The notes beneath the pieces are model-generated. The model did no database searches and was not told where the DNA came from. It saw only the letters and a program-made list of their open reading frames with translations. The position numbers and the translations under genes were made by a program. A stretch of DNA of 10,312 bases, taken from Chromera velia. Taxonomy: Eukaryota > Sar > Chromeraceae. Position 1 is the stretch's first letter. Every line of letters begins with the position of its first letter. Below, piece by piece: positions 1 to 7,934 of the stretch. Location of the stretch: positions 22,501 through 32,812 of the forward strand of contig JAHBMJ010001174.1 in the NCBI GenBank assembly GCA_018398765.1, read 5' to 3'.

Positions 1-1982
1 CAAGGAGATTTGCGTCAATGGGATCTGCCGTCGCGGTGTGGTAGGCGAGGAAAACTTTGTTGGCCCTCCTCCAGAAAGGAGACGCCTCCGCCCTCCCGTC
101 AGGCTGCACACTATCAGCCAGCATGCGTTCAGCTTCTCGGAGCTTCTGACCAAACTGAGCGGCGTCCTTGAAAAGACGGTCGTCCCAGCCTCCCAAATGC
201 TCAAAGGACCTGAGGGATTTTCAACCACGGCAGTGAAGGGGGGTGGAACGCTTGTGAAGAAGAGCTGATTGTGTTGTCAGTGCAGGCACTTTCATTCGTT
301 CATTCGTTCATTCATTCATTCATTCATTCATGCATTCATACATTTATTGATCCATTCTGGACGCATGAGAGACACCCATGGCAGAGCAGAGGCTCCTTCC
401 CTTGGACAAATTTAAAAACGGAAAAGACCAGGCGTCGAAGCGCAGAACCGAAAACTCAGATACTTTTGCTGTATTGATGAACGAACAGATGAAGTACCCG
501 CATCTTCTCATGCTGACACCCAAGACTTCCATTCCATCCTTCATGCTGCACTGACCTGCCAGGCTCCTGAGCAGGACAGTAGATGATGGCAGAGGCGATC
601 TGGCTGTGCATAATGTGAGGGCAGACGCGGAAGATGACTTTGTAGTCTCTCGTGAAGACTGCACCGTTTTGGTCTTGCTCCTTGGCTTGGTAGGTGTAGA
701 TGACCGCTCTGTTGGCGTGTCTGTACCTAGAGCTGCAGGACTTCATCGGATACCCCCTGTCTTCCGCCTTTTTTGACTCCAAGTAGCTGGCGCTGGACAC
801 GAGCATACTCCCCCACCCTCCGCCATAGACGTTCAGGTGTTTGAGCAATGCGTCCAAAACGCAGTCGACAACCCCGAACGAGGGTCCGTGGAGGTCGATG
901 ACCTGCAAAGAGAAGACAGAAAGAAGAAAGTGCACAAGAGAAGTCCCTGTGGAGACGCTGGAAAAGACACACAAAAAGAAAGTCAAAAAGAAAACGAGAC
1001 GTGGGAAGCACGGAAGAAACAGCAGAGGGTCCGCTGACTGTCTTCAACGAGAGAAAGAAAGAGGACACCGATTGTCGCATGCTGTAGGGCACACGCATGA
1101 ACAAACGGAACTCAAGATCTATTGCCCTCAGCCGGCCACTCGGCGAACTTCTCTTGTTTTCGATATCCCTCGGAACGTTTGAATTGTTCTCACCTGAATC
1201 CTACAGTCTTCAGGAAATTTCTGCAGTTGTGAGAGGAAATCTTCTGGAATCCAGACGTCGTTCATCCCCGGCCCTCTGAACTCCTCGGGAACATCGTAGC
1301 ACTCAAACAGAGTCTCCACAACTTTTGTACTCTCGGGGCCGGGATCCTCTGGCTTACCTCTTTTTCTGCAAGTCCAGAGAAGAGAAAGACCACGCAGAAG
1401 CCAGCCAGAATTTTCATGTATGGACACGTTCACACTGCAAGTCAACTGTCCGTCTGTCTGAGGACATTCGGAGCTGCTTCGGCTCAAATCCCATACACGA
1501 AAAAACTGAGACGGGCCGTGGATCGATGAGATCATTGATTAATTACTTGTCTCTGGAAGGAAGGACATCTGCTGTCAACACCAGAGAGGTCCTCAAACAT
1601 TCTCGATGTGCCGTGATGTCGTGGCGTAAACAAGAAGAACACCTCATCTGCTCTCTCCGCGCTTCTCTCTCGGTCTGTGTGTGTGTGTGTGTGTGCGCGC
1701 GCGGGGGGGGGGTCTGTTTTTCTATGTATGGATCTGTCTATGTGGCTATCTATCTTTCTGCCTGTTTGAACTCTTCCCTTTATCTCTCCAAAGAAGATCA
1801 ACGGTCATTTTTGTCCACACGAACTGTTTCGCACCGCACAGTTTAACTGGTACGCTCAGAGTTTCTACACGTCTATTTCTCCGTGAACATGCACGTATGA
1901 AACCCTTTCGGACCACTTTGCCCACTCACGCCTGGTTGTACTTGTACTTGGCATTACGGTTGACGAGGTCAAAAAAGGGTCT
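1..1982 (-). CDS. Multi-exon protein-coding gene of unknown family, 3' end outside the window
   Basis: Four exons can be read on the minus strand: 1982-1930, 1365-1194, 902-556 and 209-1 (open to the edge). The donors are GTGAGT (1929), GTGAGA (1193) and GTCAGT (555). The acceptors are CTGCAG (ending 1983), CTTGCAG (ending 1366), TTTGCAG (ending 903) and CCTCAG (ending 210), three of them after pyrimidine-rich tracts. Phases match at every junction (2, 0 and 2). The exons encode, in order, RPFFDLVNRNAKYKYNQ, then a segment with ECYDVPEEFRGPGMNDVW, then VIDLHGPSFGVVDCVLDALL continuing through VIFRVCPHIMHSQIASAII, then SFEHLGGWDDRLFKDAAQF. The product has several cysteines but no domain, signal peptide or membrane segment that I recognise. 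Upstream it may continue into the zinc-finger exon at 2305-2601, also in a matching phase. The introns are 563, 291 and 346 bp and hold simple repeats. The exon chain is well supported. The function is unknown, and both ends of the gene are uncertain. Confidence 0.6.
291..346. repeat. (ATTC)n tetranucleotide microsatellite in an intron
   Basis: A run of TTCA/TTCG units, imperfect at both ends (TTCG variants on the left, TGCA and TACA variants on the right). It lies inside the 210-555 intron of the minus-strand gene. Apart from this run and the splice sites I see nothing else in that intron. Confidence 0.85.
1676..1712. repeat. (TG)n-(GC)n-(G)10 compound repeat in an intron
   Basis: About ten TG units run directly into alternating GC and then ten consecutive G. 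The block lies in the 1366-1928 intron of the minus-strand gene. Alternating purine-pyrimidine DNA of this type is known to favour left-handed Z-DNA, and G runs are prone to polymerase slippage. I see nothing else in this 563-bp intron except its splice sites. Confidence 0.85.
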
Positions 1983-2304
1983 CTGCAGGCAGGCACGAAT
2001 TCGAGTTTGATTACAGCCGTCTCTCGAATTGACTGTCAGCCTCTCTCAACTGCTCTCGGCACAACCGAACTCTAATTGCGATTCGCCGCATTTACAGAGC
2101 CCCCTTTCACTGAATCCTTCCTTCCCCCTCCCCCCTTCTTTTCCCAGTTAAGCTTCTTGCCTTCGTTCTTTGCAGTGAGTCTAAGACAACACATGTCAGC
2201 AAGAAAGCGCACGTCACAGCCGATTATTGCGGACAACACTTGAGTAAAGGTCAGTCAAAAGTGACACAGCAGAACAGCCAGGCCTCACCAAGTCATTGCA
2301 GATT

Positions 2305-2601
2305 TCAGACCGTTCGAAGAGGGCAACTGACTGTGCTTCGCTCCCCCTCCAAGGTGGGTTGCAGTTTCGGACAGATCATCAAGTGTGCTTCGAGCCAAGC
2401 AGGGTTGGGGTTAGTGGCGTTCGGATTCTGGAGATACTTAACTTTTGCACCACATCTCTGGCAAATCATGAGTTGTTTTTTCGTTTTGTACTCCGCCCCG
2501 AAGGCGTCGCGACCCGGGCCAGTTTCCTGCAGCTGAGGGGGCTTGCGAAAGACCGCCGGTTCAACTCCAACCAATGGATTCTGATTCTTATTTTCAGCCA
2601 T
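2305..2601 (-). CDS. BED-like zinc-finger reading frame, possible first exon of the gene to its left
   Basis: A 98-codon frame starts at an ATG (2601-2599) in a good context (AAAATGG) and stops with TGA at 2307-2305. Residues 47-77 form a C-x2-C-x22-H-x3-C motif (Cys47, Cys50, His73, Cys77) with the spacing L-x2-H-L-x2-C around the last ligands. This is the pattern of BED-type zinc fingers, which bind DNA and are common in hAT-type transposases and in chromatin proteins. The N-terminal 40 residues are polar and proline/glycine-rich. The frame may be a complete small protein. Alternatively, a GTCAGT donor after codon 90 (exon end 2332) would join in phase 0 to the exon at 1982, making it the first exon of the unknown gene. 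The second option fits the start codon, the spacing and the phase, but no transposase catalytic domain is visible downstream. The plus-strand frames across the same bases look like shadows. Confidence 0.5.
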   Translation of the reverse strand: MAENKNQNPLVGVEPAVFRKPPQLQETGPGRDAFGAEYKTKKQLMICQRCGAKVKYLQNPNATNPNPAWLEAHLMICPKLQPTLEGERSTVSCPLRTV

Positions 2602-2717
2602 TTTGAAAGCGTTTCCTCAACCTGAATCCGATCCAAGAAAGGTCACAACGATCAGGCAGAATGAAGAATCCGACTTCACGCAGTGCGTGTGAGAAACATA
2701 CATTCTTGGTCATTCAA

Positions 2718-2851
2718 TGTACCATATATATGGCCCCGGAAAGCGAAGCGGGGACGCCGGGGGGCACTTACATGCAGCTTCATTGCAATTAAGATACGAG
2801 TATACGTGCCTCGCGGAGCGCCGGAGGCTCGCCGTCTCTGCATGTGGTACA
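2718..2851. mobile_element. Possible small fold-back (MITE-like) element, 134 bp
   Basis: The two ends are inverted copies: TGTACCATATATA at the left and the complement of TGTACCACATGCA at the right, matching at 10 of 13 positions. Inside are two GC-rich hairpins, CCCCG/CGGGG (2734-2738 with 2749-2753) and GCCTC/GAGGC (2808-2812 with 2824-2828), around an AT-rich centre. The GC-rich arms stand out from the surrounding sequence. No reading frame here looks coding. A miniature inverted-repeat element is one explanation. A structured RNA or chance palindromes are others. I do not see clear target-site duplications. Confidence 0.3.
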
Positions 2852-2886
2852 CCGTACACAAGATTGGCAACGAATTTGGCGTACTT

Positions 2887-2917
2887 CATCATCATCATCA
2901 TATTATCATCATCATCA
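2887..2917. repeat. (ATC)n trinucleotide microsatellite
   Basis: ATC units broken once by ATT, followed by an AT-rich tail. Short frames on both strands here encode only runs of Ile, Ser, His, Met or Asp and are produced by the repeat. Confidence 0.8.
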
Positions 2918-3238
2918 ATATTTATATTAATATGTCCTATCATTCAGGTGGGCTCAGCCCACCCGGCCCCACCCTACTTATAGCCAGTATGGTCCCCTTC
3001 CCGTTGTGTTCATCAACGATCGAAAGGTGCGAATTGGCCCAAATATACCCGAAGGATACGTCAGAATAGCAATCCCCTCGAATGGCGACATTTTGTAAGA
3101 ATGATCCTTCCTTCATAAAATTGAGAGAGAAGAATGCTCTAGTAATGTATGTAACAGCGTCATTCTAGCTGCGTATCAAACCAATCGAACATATGTTAGG
3201 CGCCCATTTACATGTTGATAACAACAATGATCGAATGA
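2918..3238. other. Intergenic stretch without recognisable features
   Basis: No convincing exon, RNA gene or repeat was seen on either strand. There is one short GC-rich patch around 2945-2980, and the rest is of mixed composition. Confidence 0.4.
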
Positions 3239-3282
<44 letters not shown>

Positions 3283-3351
3283 CTAATTGATTGATTGATT
3301 GATTATCCCAGAACATACCAGAACATCAATGTTATCATATGCTATTGATTA

Positions 3352-3385
<34 letters not shown>

Positions 3386-3500
3386 ATTGATTGATTGGTA
3401 TTGATTAATTGATTGATTGATTGATTAATTGATTGATTGATTGAGATTGATTGATTGATTGATTGATTAATTCATTAATTAATTGATTGATTGATTGGTT
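3239..3500. repeat. Long interrupted (GATT)n tetranucleotide array
   Basis: About 260 bp made mostly of GATT/TTGA units, in several blocks separated by short interruptions. One is a roughly 50-bp unique insert (about 3303-3350), and others are point variants giving ATTAATT. The blocks differ in length and phase, which suggests repeated slippage and mutation of an old array. No coding potential. Confidence 0.9.
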
Positions 3501-3815
3501 CAATAATAATATTAAAGTATGGATGATTTCCAGTTGAAAGTGATTCCGAGTACGTTAGATAATCCCCTGAAGGCGACCTCTAAAAGATAAAATAACGACA
3601 GTGTCCCATAGTATCGATAAATCATTTATCACTTATCATAAAAAATAATAAGGAGAGCAAGAAAAAGAATGATTGAGCTAGATTGAACTGCAGATTTAGC
3701 TACAGACATCTAGAGATCTAGCTTTTTCTATTATAAAGCTATATGTTTATGCAATTTAGATTTAAGCTAAATGTGGCAAAGTATTGTAAAGCTAGTTGTA
3801 AAGTATAATATTACC
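3501..3815. other. AT-rich intergenic stretch
   Basis: Strongly AT-rich, with small palindromic patches such as CTAGAGATCTAG near 3710 and repeated AAGCTA/TAGCTT words. No exon, RNA gene or splice-bounded frame was recognised. Confidence 0.4.
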
Positions 3816-3864
3816 GAGAGAGAGAGGACAAGAGAGAGAGGAAGAGAGAGAGAAAGAGGGAGAG

Positions 3865-3899
<35 letters not shown>

Positions 3900-4042
3900 A
3901 CATATCATTTTTTCTTTTCTTCATATACACAACAGACAGAAAGAAAGAAAGAACACAGAAAAAAGAACAGACAGACTATATGTTTCTTCTTCTTCTCCCT
4001 CCTTTTCTTCATGAACAGACAGACAGACAGACAGACAGAAAG

Positions 4043-4087
<45 letters not shown>

Positions 4088-4258
4088 AAGAGAGAGAGAG
4101 ACTACCTATCATTTTTTCTTTTCTTCATATACACAACAGACAAAAAGAAAGAAAGAACACAGAAAAAAGAACAGACAGACAGACAGACAGACTATATGTC
4201 TCTTCTTCTTCTCCCTCCTTTTCTTCATGAACAGACAGACAGACAGACAGACAGAAAG

Positions 4259-4317
<59 letters not shown>
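3816..4317. repeat. Compound GA/ACAG/AC microsatellite cluster with a 204-bp tandem duplication
   Basis: A leading (GA)n tract (3816-3895) is followed by two near-identical units, 3896-4099 and 4100-4317. Each unit contains, in order, a start GACTAC[A/C]TATCATTTTT, an AAAG run, an ACAG run, a pyrimidine-rich TTCTTC segment, a second ACAG run, an AC run of about 12-14 units and a GA run. The copies differ by a few substitutions, by two extra ACAG units before the TTCTTC segment in the second copy, and by different GA lengths. Frames stay open on both strands because the repeats contain few stop triplets. The resulting Arg-Glu, Thr-His or Ser-Leu strings are not evidence of a gene. Confidence 0.9.
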
Positions 4318-4494
4318 TTGTGTGCTTGTTCGTTGTCCGGAAGGAGTGGGAGAGAGTGACTCTGGGGAAAGAACACAGAGTGGTCGCAGGTGCTAAGCCT
4401 GGCTGAGAAAAGCAACAGCTCCATGCGTACAGAAAGCAATGGTGCACACTTAGACGAGCAGGACTGGAATGATCGAAAGTGTCGGTCCTGATGA

Positions 4495-5667
4495 TTATTG
4501 CAATTGCGGAGGCGCATCATCAACGAACCTGTCAGGTTTTCTCTGGGCCTCTTTCAAGAACTCTAAGCACTCAGATTTGGCCAAGCCGTGCCTCTCCATG
4601 TCCAATACCGTTTTTACATCAACTGCCTTGATGTCGTACAGAAATTTGAGTGCCAACAGCTGCCCCCTGTTGGCTGCGTGCTGCGCAGGGGACCAGATGT
4701 CCTTCCCTGGAGACGCCAGGTCCGCCCCCAGCTCGTGCAAGGTACGGAGAACCTCAACGTGACCCTGCAGTGCATGCAGTCACAGGGTGGGCTCATGCAA
4801 ATGTGAGAAGATATGTCAGAGGTACAATTCTTTATTTGGGAGGTGGATCTGTACTTCCAGAGATGTGTGCGTGCGTACCTGAACGGCAGCCTGGATTGCG
4901 GGTCTCCACGGCTTTCCAGACTCTCCCGTCACGTTCGCCCCCAGACTGTGGAGAAGTCTGAGGGTTCCTGAGTGACCGTTCCACGCAGCCTTATGGGCCG
5001 GCAGGTCGTTTCTGGTGGACTTTGCAGAGAGATCAGCACTCATAGAAGCAAGAGCTTCGACCATCGCGTCATCCCCCCTTGCTGCCGCTAAGTGAATCGG
5101 CCGCTCCCCGTCTTTCCCTCCCGGCGCGTTGAGGTCCACTCCGAGGCGATGAAGCAAACGGAGTGTCTCTACGTGGCCGTTCGCTGCGGCAAAGAATGCC
5201 GGTGTCTCGCGGTCGAAAGTCGCGACGCTCAGATCTGCACCGAGGTCACGAAGCATCTCGATCGTCTGGTTATGTCCCCGGGAGGCCGCCATGTGCACAG
5301 GCCGTTTACCCTTCACGCTGTGAATGTCAACATCCGCACCAAGTCTGTGGAGCAGTCGTAGACATTCTGTATGACCATGTAGTGCGGCGTCATGTACTGG
5401 GTAGAAGGCTTCCTTCCTGGTACGAATCTGGACCTTCCCGCCCAACCGAAAAAGAACCTGAATCGCTTCTGCCTGACCTTTCTGAGCAGCAACATGCATG
5501 GCAGTCCGGCCGTCACGGGATCGGCCATTCACATTCACGCACCGACAGTGCCAAAACCGCACGAGGCTCTGGATTCTCTTCACGTCCCCGTCAGAGACAG
5601 CACGTTGAAGACGAGGGTCGAGATCCTCAGAACACCATCCCGTTGCGGCTGAGAAGTAGATCCCCAT
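4495..5667 (-). CDS. Ankyrin-repeat protein, two exons, 352 aa
   Basis: Exon 1 is 5667-4879 and exon 2 is 4764-4495 (TAA stop). The intron (4878-4765, 114 bp) has a GTACGC donor and a CTGCAG acceptor in phase 0. I take the ATG at 5667, since the longer frame to 5694 would begin with TTG and an in-frame TGA lies at 5721-5719. About eight ankyrin repeats of 31-34 residues start near residues 52, 86, 119, 152, 186, 219, 253 and 286, each with the [PA]-x-H-x-AA and G-H-x-x-x-L-R-x-L cores or variants. They are preceded by a degenerate capping repeat (20-47). The intron splits repeat 7 between its first helix (RPAIQAAVQ) and the following GHVEVLRTL. A 36-residue non-repeat tail ends in DDAPPQLQ. 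Ankyrin repeats bind proteins, and the partner cannot be read from the sequence. No signal peptide, membrane segment or enzymatic domain is visible, so it is probably a soluble scaffold or adaptor. Confidence 0.88.
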
Positions 5668-6263
5668 TTTGTTACTATCTGTCGCACCGACCAAAGGGTT
5701 ATTCGTGTCTTTTTGAATTCACTGCGAGGTAATCACAGCAATTGACTAGCGGATCATAATGCGTCATCAACAAACTGTGAAATGTCTTGGGCTCCCCAAT
5801 GATGGGCTTGAGGGTGCTCCAGAGGTCCGCACACTCTCCTCTCCTGCATGCAGCCACTCAAATTGATGCGCAGAAAGGTGTTGTCCTGACTCTCACAGGG
5901 TTGTTGTAGCAACGTACGTCACGACAACAGATGACCCATACGTGTTGCCGAACAAACAACACTTCGCAACATGCAGCACCGGCCCCTGCCGAAAAATTTA
6001 ATGTCGAGACCATATATTTAAATCCGACTGCGTTCACACGCCCCCGGAAAGCGACAAATGATTTATTTCCGGCCTGCGGGACCGGCCGCAGCCCAGGGGA
6101 ATTCAAGGAAGTGCCCCACAAGATCCACTTTCCGGGACCACAACATGCAACACCACAACAGTGCACCCAAACCCATGCATGCACGCAGCTAAACCCAAAC
6201 CCAGAACCCATGCAACACTTATTAATACTTGATTCTCTGCATCGGGTGCATGGATGGATCCTC

Positions 6264-6284
6264 ATATATATATATATATATATA
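6264..6284. repeat. (AT)n dinucleotide microsatellite
   Basis: About ten uninterrupted AT units, roughly 240 bp upstream of the oxygenase ATG. Confidence 0.9.
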
Positions 6285-6291
6285 CATACCT

Positions 6292-6443
6292 GTAAGAGTG
6301 ATGGAAAGAAAAAGACGAGTAGAAAGTGTAGAAGTCCAGCCACACACATACAAGCTACATGCACTTGGTACAACGCTCAAGTAAAGCAAACGTACAACGC
6401 TTCTTGTCGGTGTTGCCCAGTGTTTCTCTTATCACTTTTCCAG
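6292..6443 (+). other. Possible 5'-UTR intron of the oxygenase gene
   Basis: A GTAAGA donor at 6292 and an acceptor preceded by TCTCTTATCACTTTTC (CAG ending 6443) would bound a 152-bp intron. The remaining leader from 6444 to the ATG at 6525 has no upstream ATG. This is inference from splice-site shape only. Confidence 0.2.
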
Positions 6444-6524
6444 TGTTGCTCCGTTCCAGTTGCCTAAGTCCTGCTGGCCCGAGCCACTACCGTTCTGTCC
6501 CTGTTGTGTGAAACGTCAAGCAAG

Positions 6525-7571
6525 ATGATGATGCATCTCTGCGAGATGGGCACACGCTTGGTCGTCACTTTCAAAGACCGGTCTGAACTGACTCCGCAAC
6601 TCTATAAGAAACTTCTTTCGGAGATCGAATCAGGCAAGTACTCTGTGATTGTGATAAGAAAGTTCGTTGAAGAGAAGGTGTGTCAGGAATGGAAGGTAGA
6701 ACTCGAACGGCTTGCAGAGAGTACACAAGATAGTGGTGAGGCCCCAAGAGTGAAGGTGCTCTTGGGTCAGCGCTTTTCAGAGACTAAAGGCAAGCCAGAG
6801 GGAAAGGAAGCATACTTCGAGAATACCCGTAAACACGCAGCATCCCTCCAACAATTCTTCCAGCCTGTGATCTCGTTTATGGACAAGACTTTTCCTGGAG
6901 GTGCGAAGATGATGGAGTTTGGAGAGGGGAAGAGGTTCTCACCAGGTCTGGCGCGACAATTGATCGGCGACGTTGACGGTCATGAGAACAAACTCGAGAG
7001 GGATTTCGATCAAGGAGACATCCCTGAGGACTTTCATGGAGCCTCTCAGATCGCTGCCTACGTCTGTGTGGAAGCTCCCCTCGTGGGAGGAGAGATGATT
7101 TTCTCGAACAGATCCCTTGACACGGAAACATACGAGAGAATGAAGGGGGACAGCCATGGAATTTCGCTTCCTGCCCTCGGCCTCCCTGATGTCGTTCTGA
7201 AGCCCCAGCGAGGCGATCTCATTCTGTTTAACTCCAGGAACCTCCACGCAACTCGCGGAGTGCCCATCGTGGAGAAGCCGCAGCCAGTGGCGGAGGAGAG
7301 ATCAGAGGATGAATCGGAGTCTGATGTGGAGATCCTCTCTGAAGACCCTGCCGTCCTCCTGAGAGGCCATGAGATCACAGACAGAGGAAACAAAAAGGTT
7401 ATTGGTGAGGAGAGCACAACCCTCAGTCCCAAAACGAATGGCAACGTCTTTTCACCAGGTGCCTCCCCGTTGCGAGCAGTCAGGGACCCCCCCCCTCTTG
7501 GAAATTTGATCGTCCTGTCTTCCTTCATGTTGCTGCGAGGGGCCGAAAAGCCACTCCTGTTCTGGAGCTGA
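6525..7571 (+). CDS. 2-oxoglutarate/Fe(II) oxygenase-like protein, single exon, 348 aa
   Basis: I chose the first of three ATG codons in tandem at 6525, because the longer frame to 6504 would begin with TTG. The second half has the strand pattern of the double-stranded beta-helix of 2OG-Fe(II) dioxygenases. A GHENKLERD segment (residues 152-160) sits where the HxD metal pair is expected. It is followed by QIAAYVCVEAPLVGGEMIF (175-193), then LKPQRGDLILFNSRNLHATR (225-244) with the distal histidine His241, and a terminal LSSFMLLRGAEKPLLFWS (331-348). Such enzymes use oxygen and 2-oxoglutarate to hydroxylate or otherwise oxidise a substrate. The substrate here is unknown. Oddities: the first metal motif reads H153-E-N155, with Asn in place of Asp. 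The position where family members usually have the 2OG-binding Arg, in a GNRI-like motif, reads GNLI (Leu328). An acidic, Ser-rich insertion (about 255-320) separates the distal His from the C-terminal strand. It may be inactive, divergent, or have an unspliced insertion. The N-terminal 120 residues are not recognised. Confidence 0.7.
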   Translation: MMMHLCEMGTRLVVTFKDRSELTPQLYKKLLSEIESGKYSVIVIRKFVEEKVCQEWKVELERLAESTQDSGEAPRVKVLLGQRFSETKGKPEGKEAYFENTRKHAASLQQFFQPVISFMDKTFPGGAKMMEFGEGKRFSPGLARQLIGDVDGHENKLERDFDQGDIPEDFHGASQIAAYVCVEAPLVGGEMIFSNRSLDTETYERMKGDSHGISLPALGLPDVVLKPQRGDLILFNSRNLHATRGVPIVEKPQPVAEERSEDESESDVEILSEDPAVLLRGHEITDRGNKKVIGEESTTLSPKTNGNVFSPGASPLRAVRDPPPLGNLIVLSSFMLLRGAEKPLLFWS

Positions 7572-7792
7572 GTGTCACCGCGACGCTTCACGAGGGGACT
7601 TGCTTGGGGGATCGGGGTGATTGTTCTGTCCGTACACGCTTCTGTTGTGGTTCCGCTATTGCTGCTTGCAAGATAGAAAGTGCTGCTGATGTTGTTGCTG
7701 CTGTTACTGGAAGGATACTGACTGAAAATCTGCAAATCAGCTGCTTGTGGAAAAAGTTGCTGGAGCTGCCACTTGTTTTACATGTCCGTCAA
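7572..7792. other. 3' flank of the oxygenase gene
   Basis: No exon recognised. There is a GCT/GTT-rich patch around 7650-7710. A plus-strand frame from 7604 runs into the downstream tandem repeat and shows no protein pattern. Confidence 0.35.
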
Positions 7793-7934
7793 GTGCTTGG
7801 TGGGGAGCATGAGGGAGGTGTTGCTGAGATGCGGCATGCAAGGAGTAATGGAAGATGAGGGAGGTGCTTGGTGGGGAGCATGAGGGAGGTGTTGCTGAGA
7901 TGCGACATGCAAGGAGTAATGGAAGATGAGGGAG
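7793..7934. repeat. 71-bp minisatellite, two copies
   Basis: Copies 7793-7863 and 7864-7934 are nearly identical, with one clear difference (GCGGCATG versus GCGACATG). Each carries internal GAGGGAGGTG words, and a third partial start (GAGGGAGGTGTCAC) follows. Such high identity implies a recent duplication. Confidence 0.9.

Larger units (their letters stand above)
5668..6524. promoter_or_regulatory. Divergent intergenic region between the ankyrin and oxygenase genes
   Basis: The 857-bp spacer separates two start codons pointing away from each other, so it should hold both promoters and 5' leaders, perhaps as a bidirectional promoter. I cannot identify a definite TATA box, because the obvious AT motif is a (TA)n microsatellite. 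Frames of about 170-178 codons are open on both strands over 5858-6467, but they run through this repeat and have no recognisable protein pattern. Confidence 0.4.

Noticed and set aside
1358-1417. A minus-strand ATG followed by a signal-peptide-like sequence (MKILAGFCVVFLFSGLA) and a GTAAGC donor
   Set aside because: To reach the downstream coding frame it needs an unlikely 56-bp intron that removes sequence which itself reads as good coding. The same bases make a strong pyrimidine tract and CTTGCAG acceptor, which joins in matching phase to the exon at 1982-1930. The hydrophobic run is best explained as translation of the tract.
2240-2625. Plus-strand frames over the zinc-finger exon
   Set aside because: They lack any recognisable pattern, while the minus strand has a Kozak-like ATG and properly spaced Cys/His zinc ligands.
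2683-3069. Frames on both strands through the fold-back element and the ATC repeat
   Set aside because: The open stretches come from the palindromic and trinucleotide repeats, which give His, Ile, Ser, Met or Asp runs, and they are open on both strands at once.
3771-4406. Long open frames (up to 211 codons) on both strands across the microsatellite cluster
   Set aside because: They consist of Arg-Glu, Thr-His, Asp-Arg-Gln or Ser-Leu repeats made by GA, AC and ACAG tracts that lack stop codons in several frames at once.
5858-6467. Overlapping frames of 171 and 178 codons on opposite strands in the divergent spacer
   Set aside because: Both run through the (TA)n microsatellite, giving a Tyr-Ile string, and neither has a domain or splice-linked partner.
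7058-7735. A 225-codon minus-strand frame opposite the oxygenase gene
   Set aside because: It is the antisense shadow of a frame with clear family patterns. It shows no motif and runs past the oxygenase stop into non-coding sequence.
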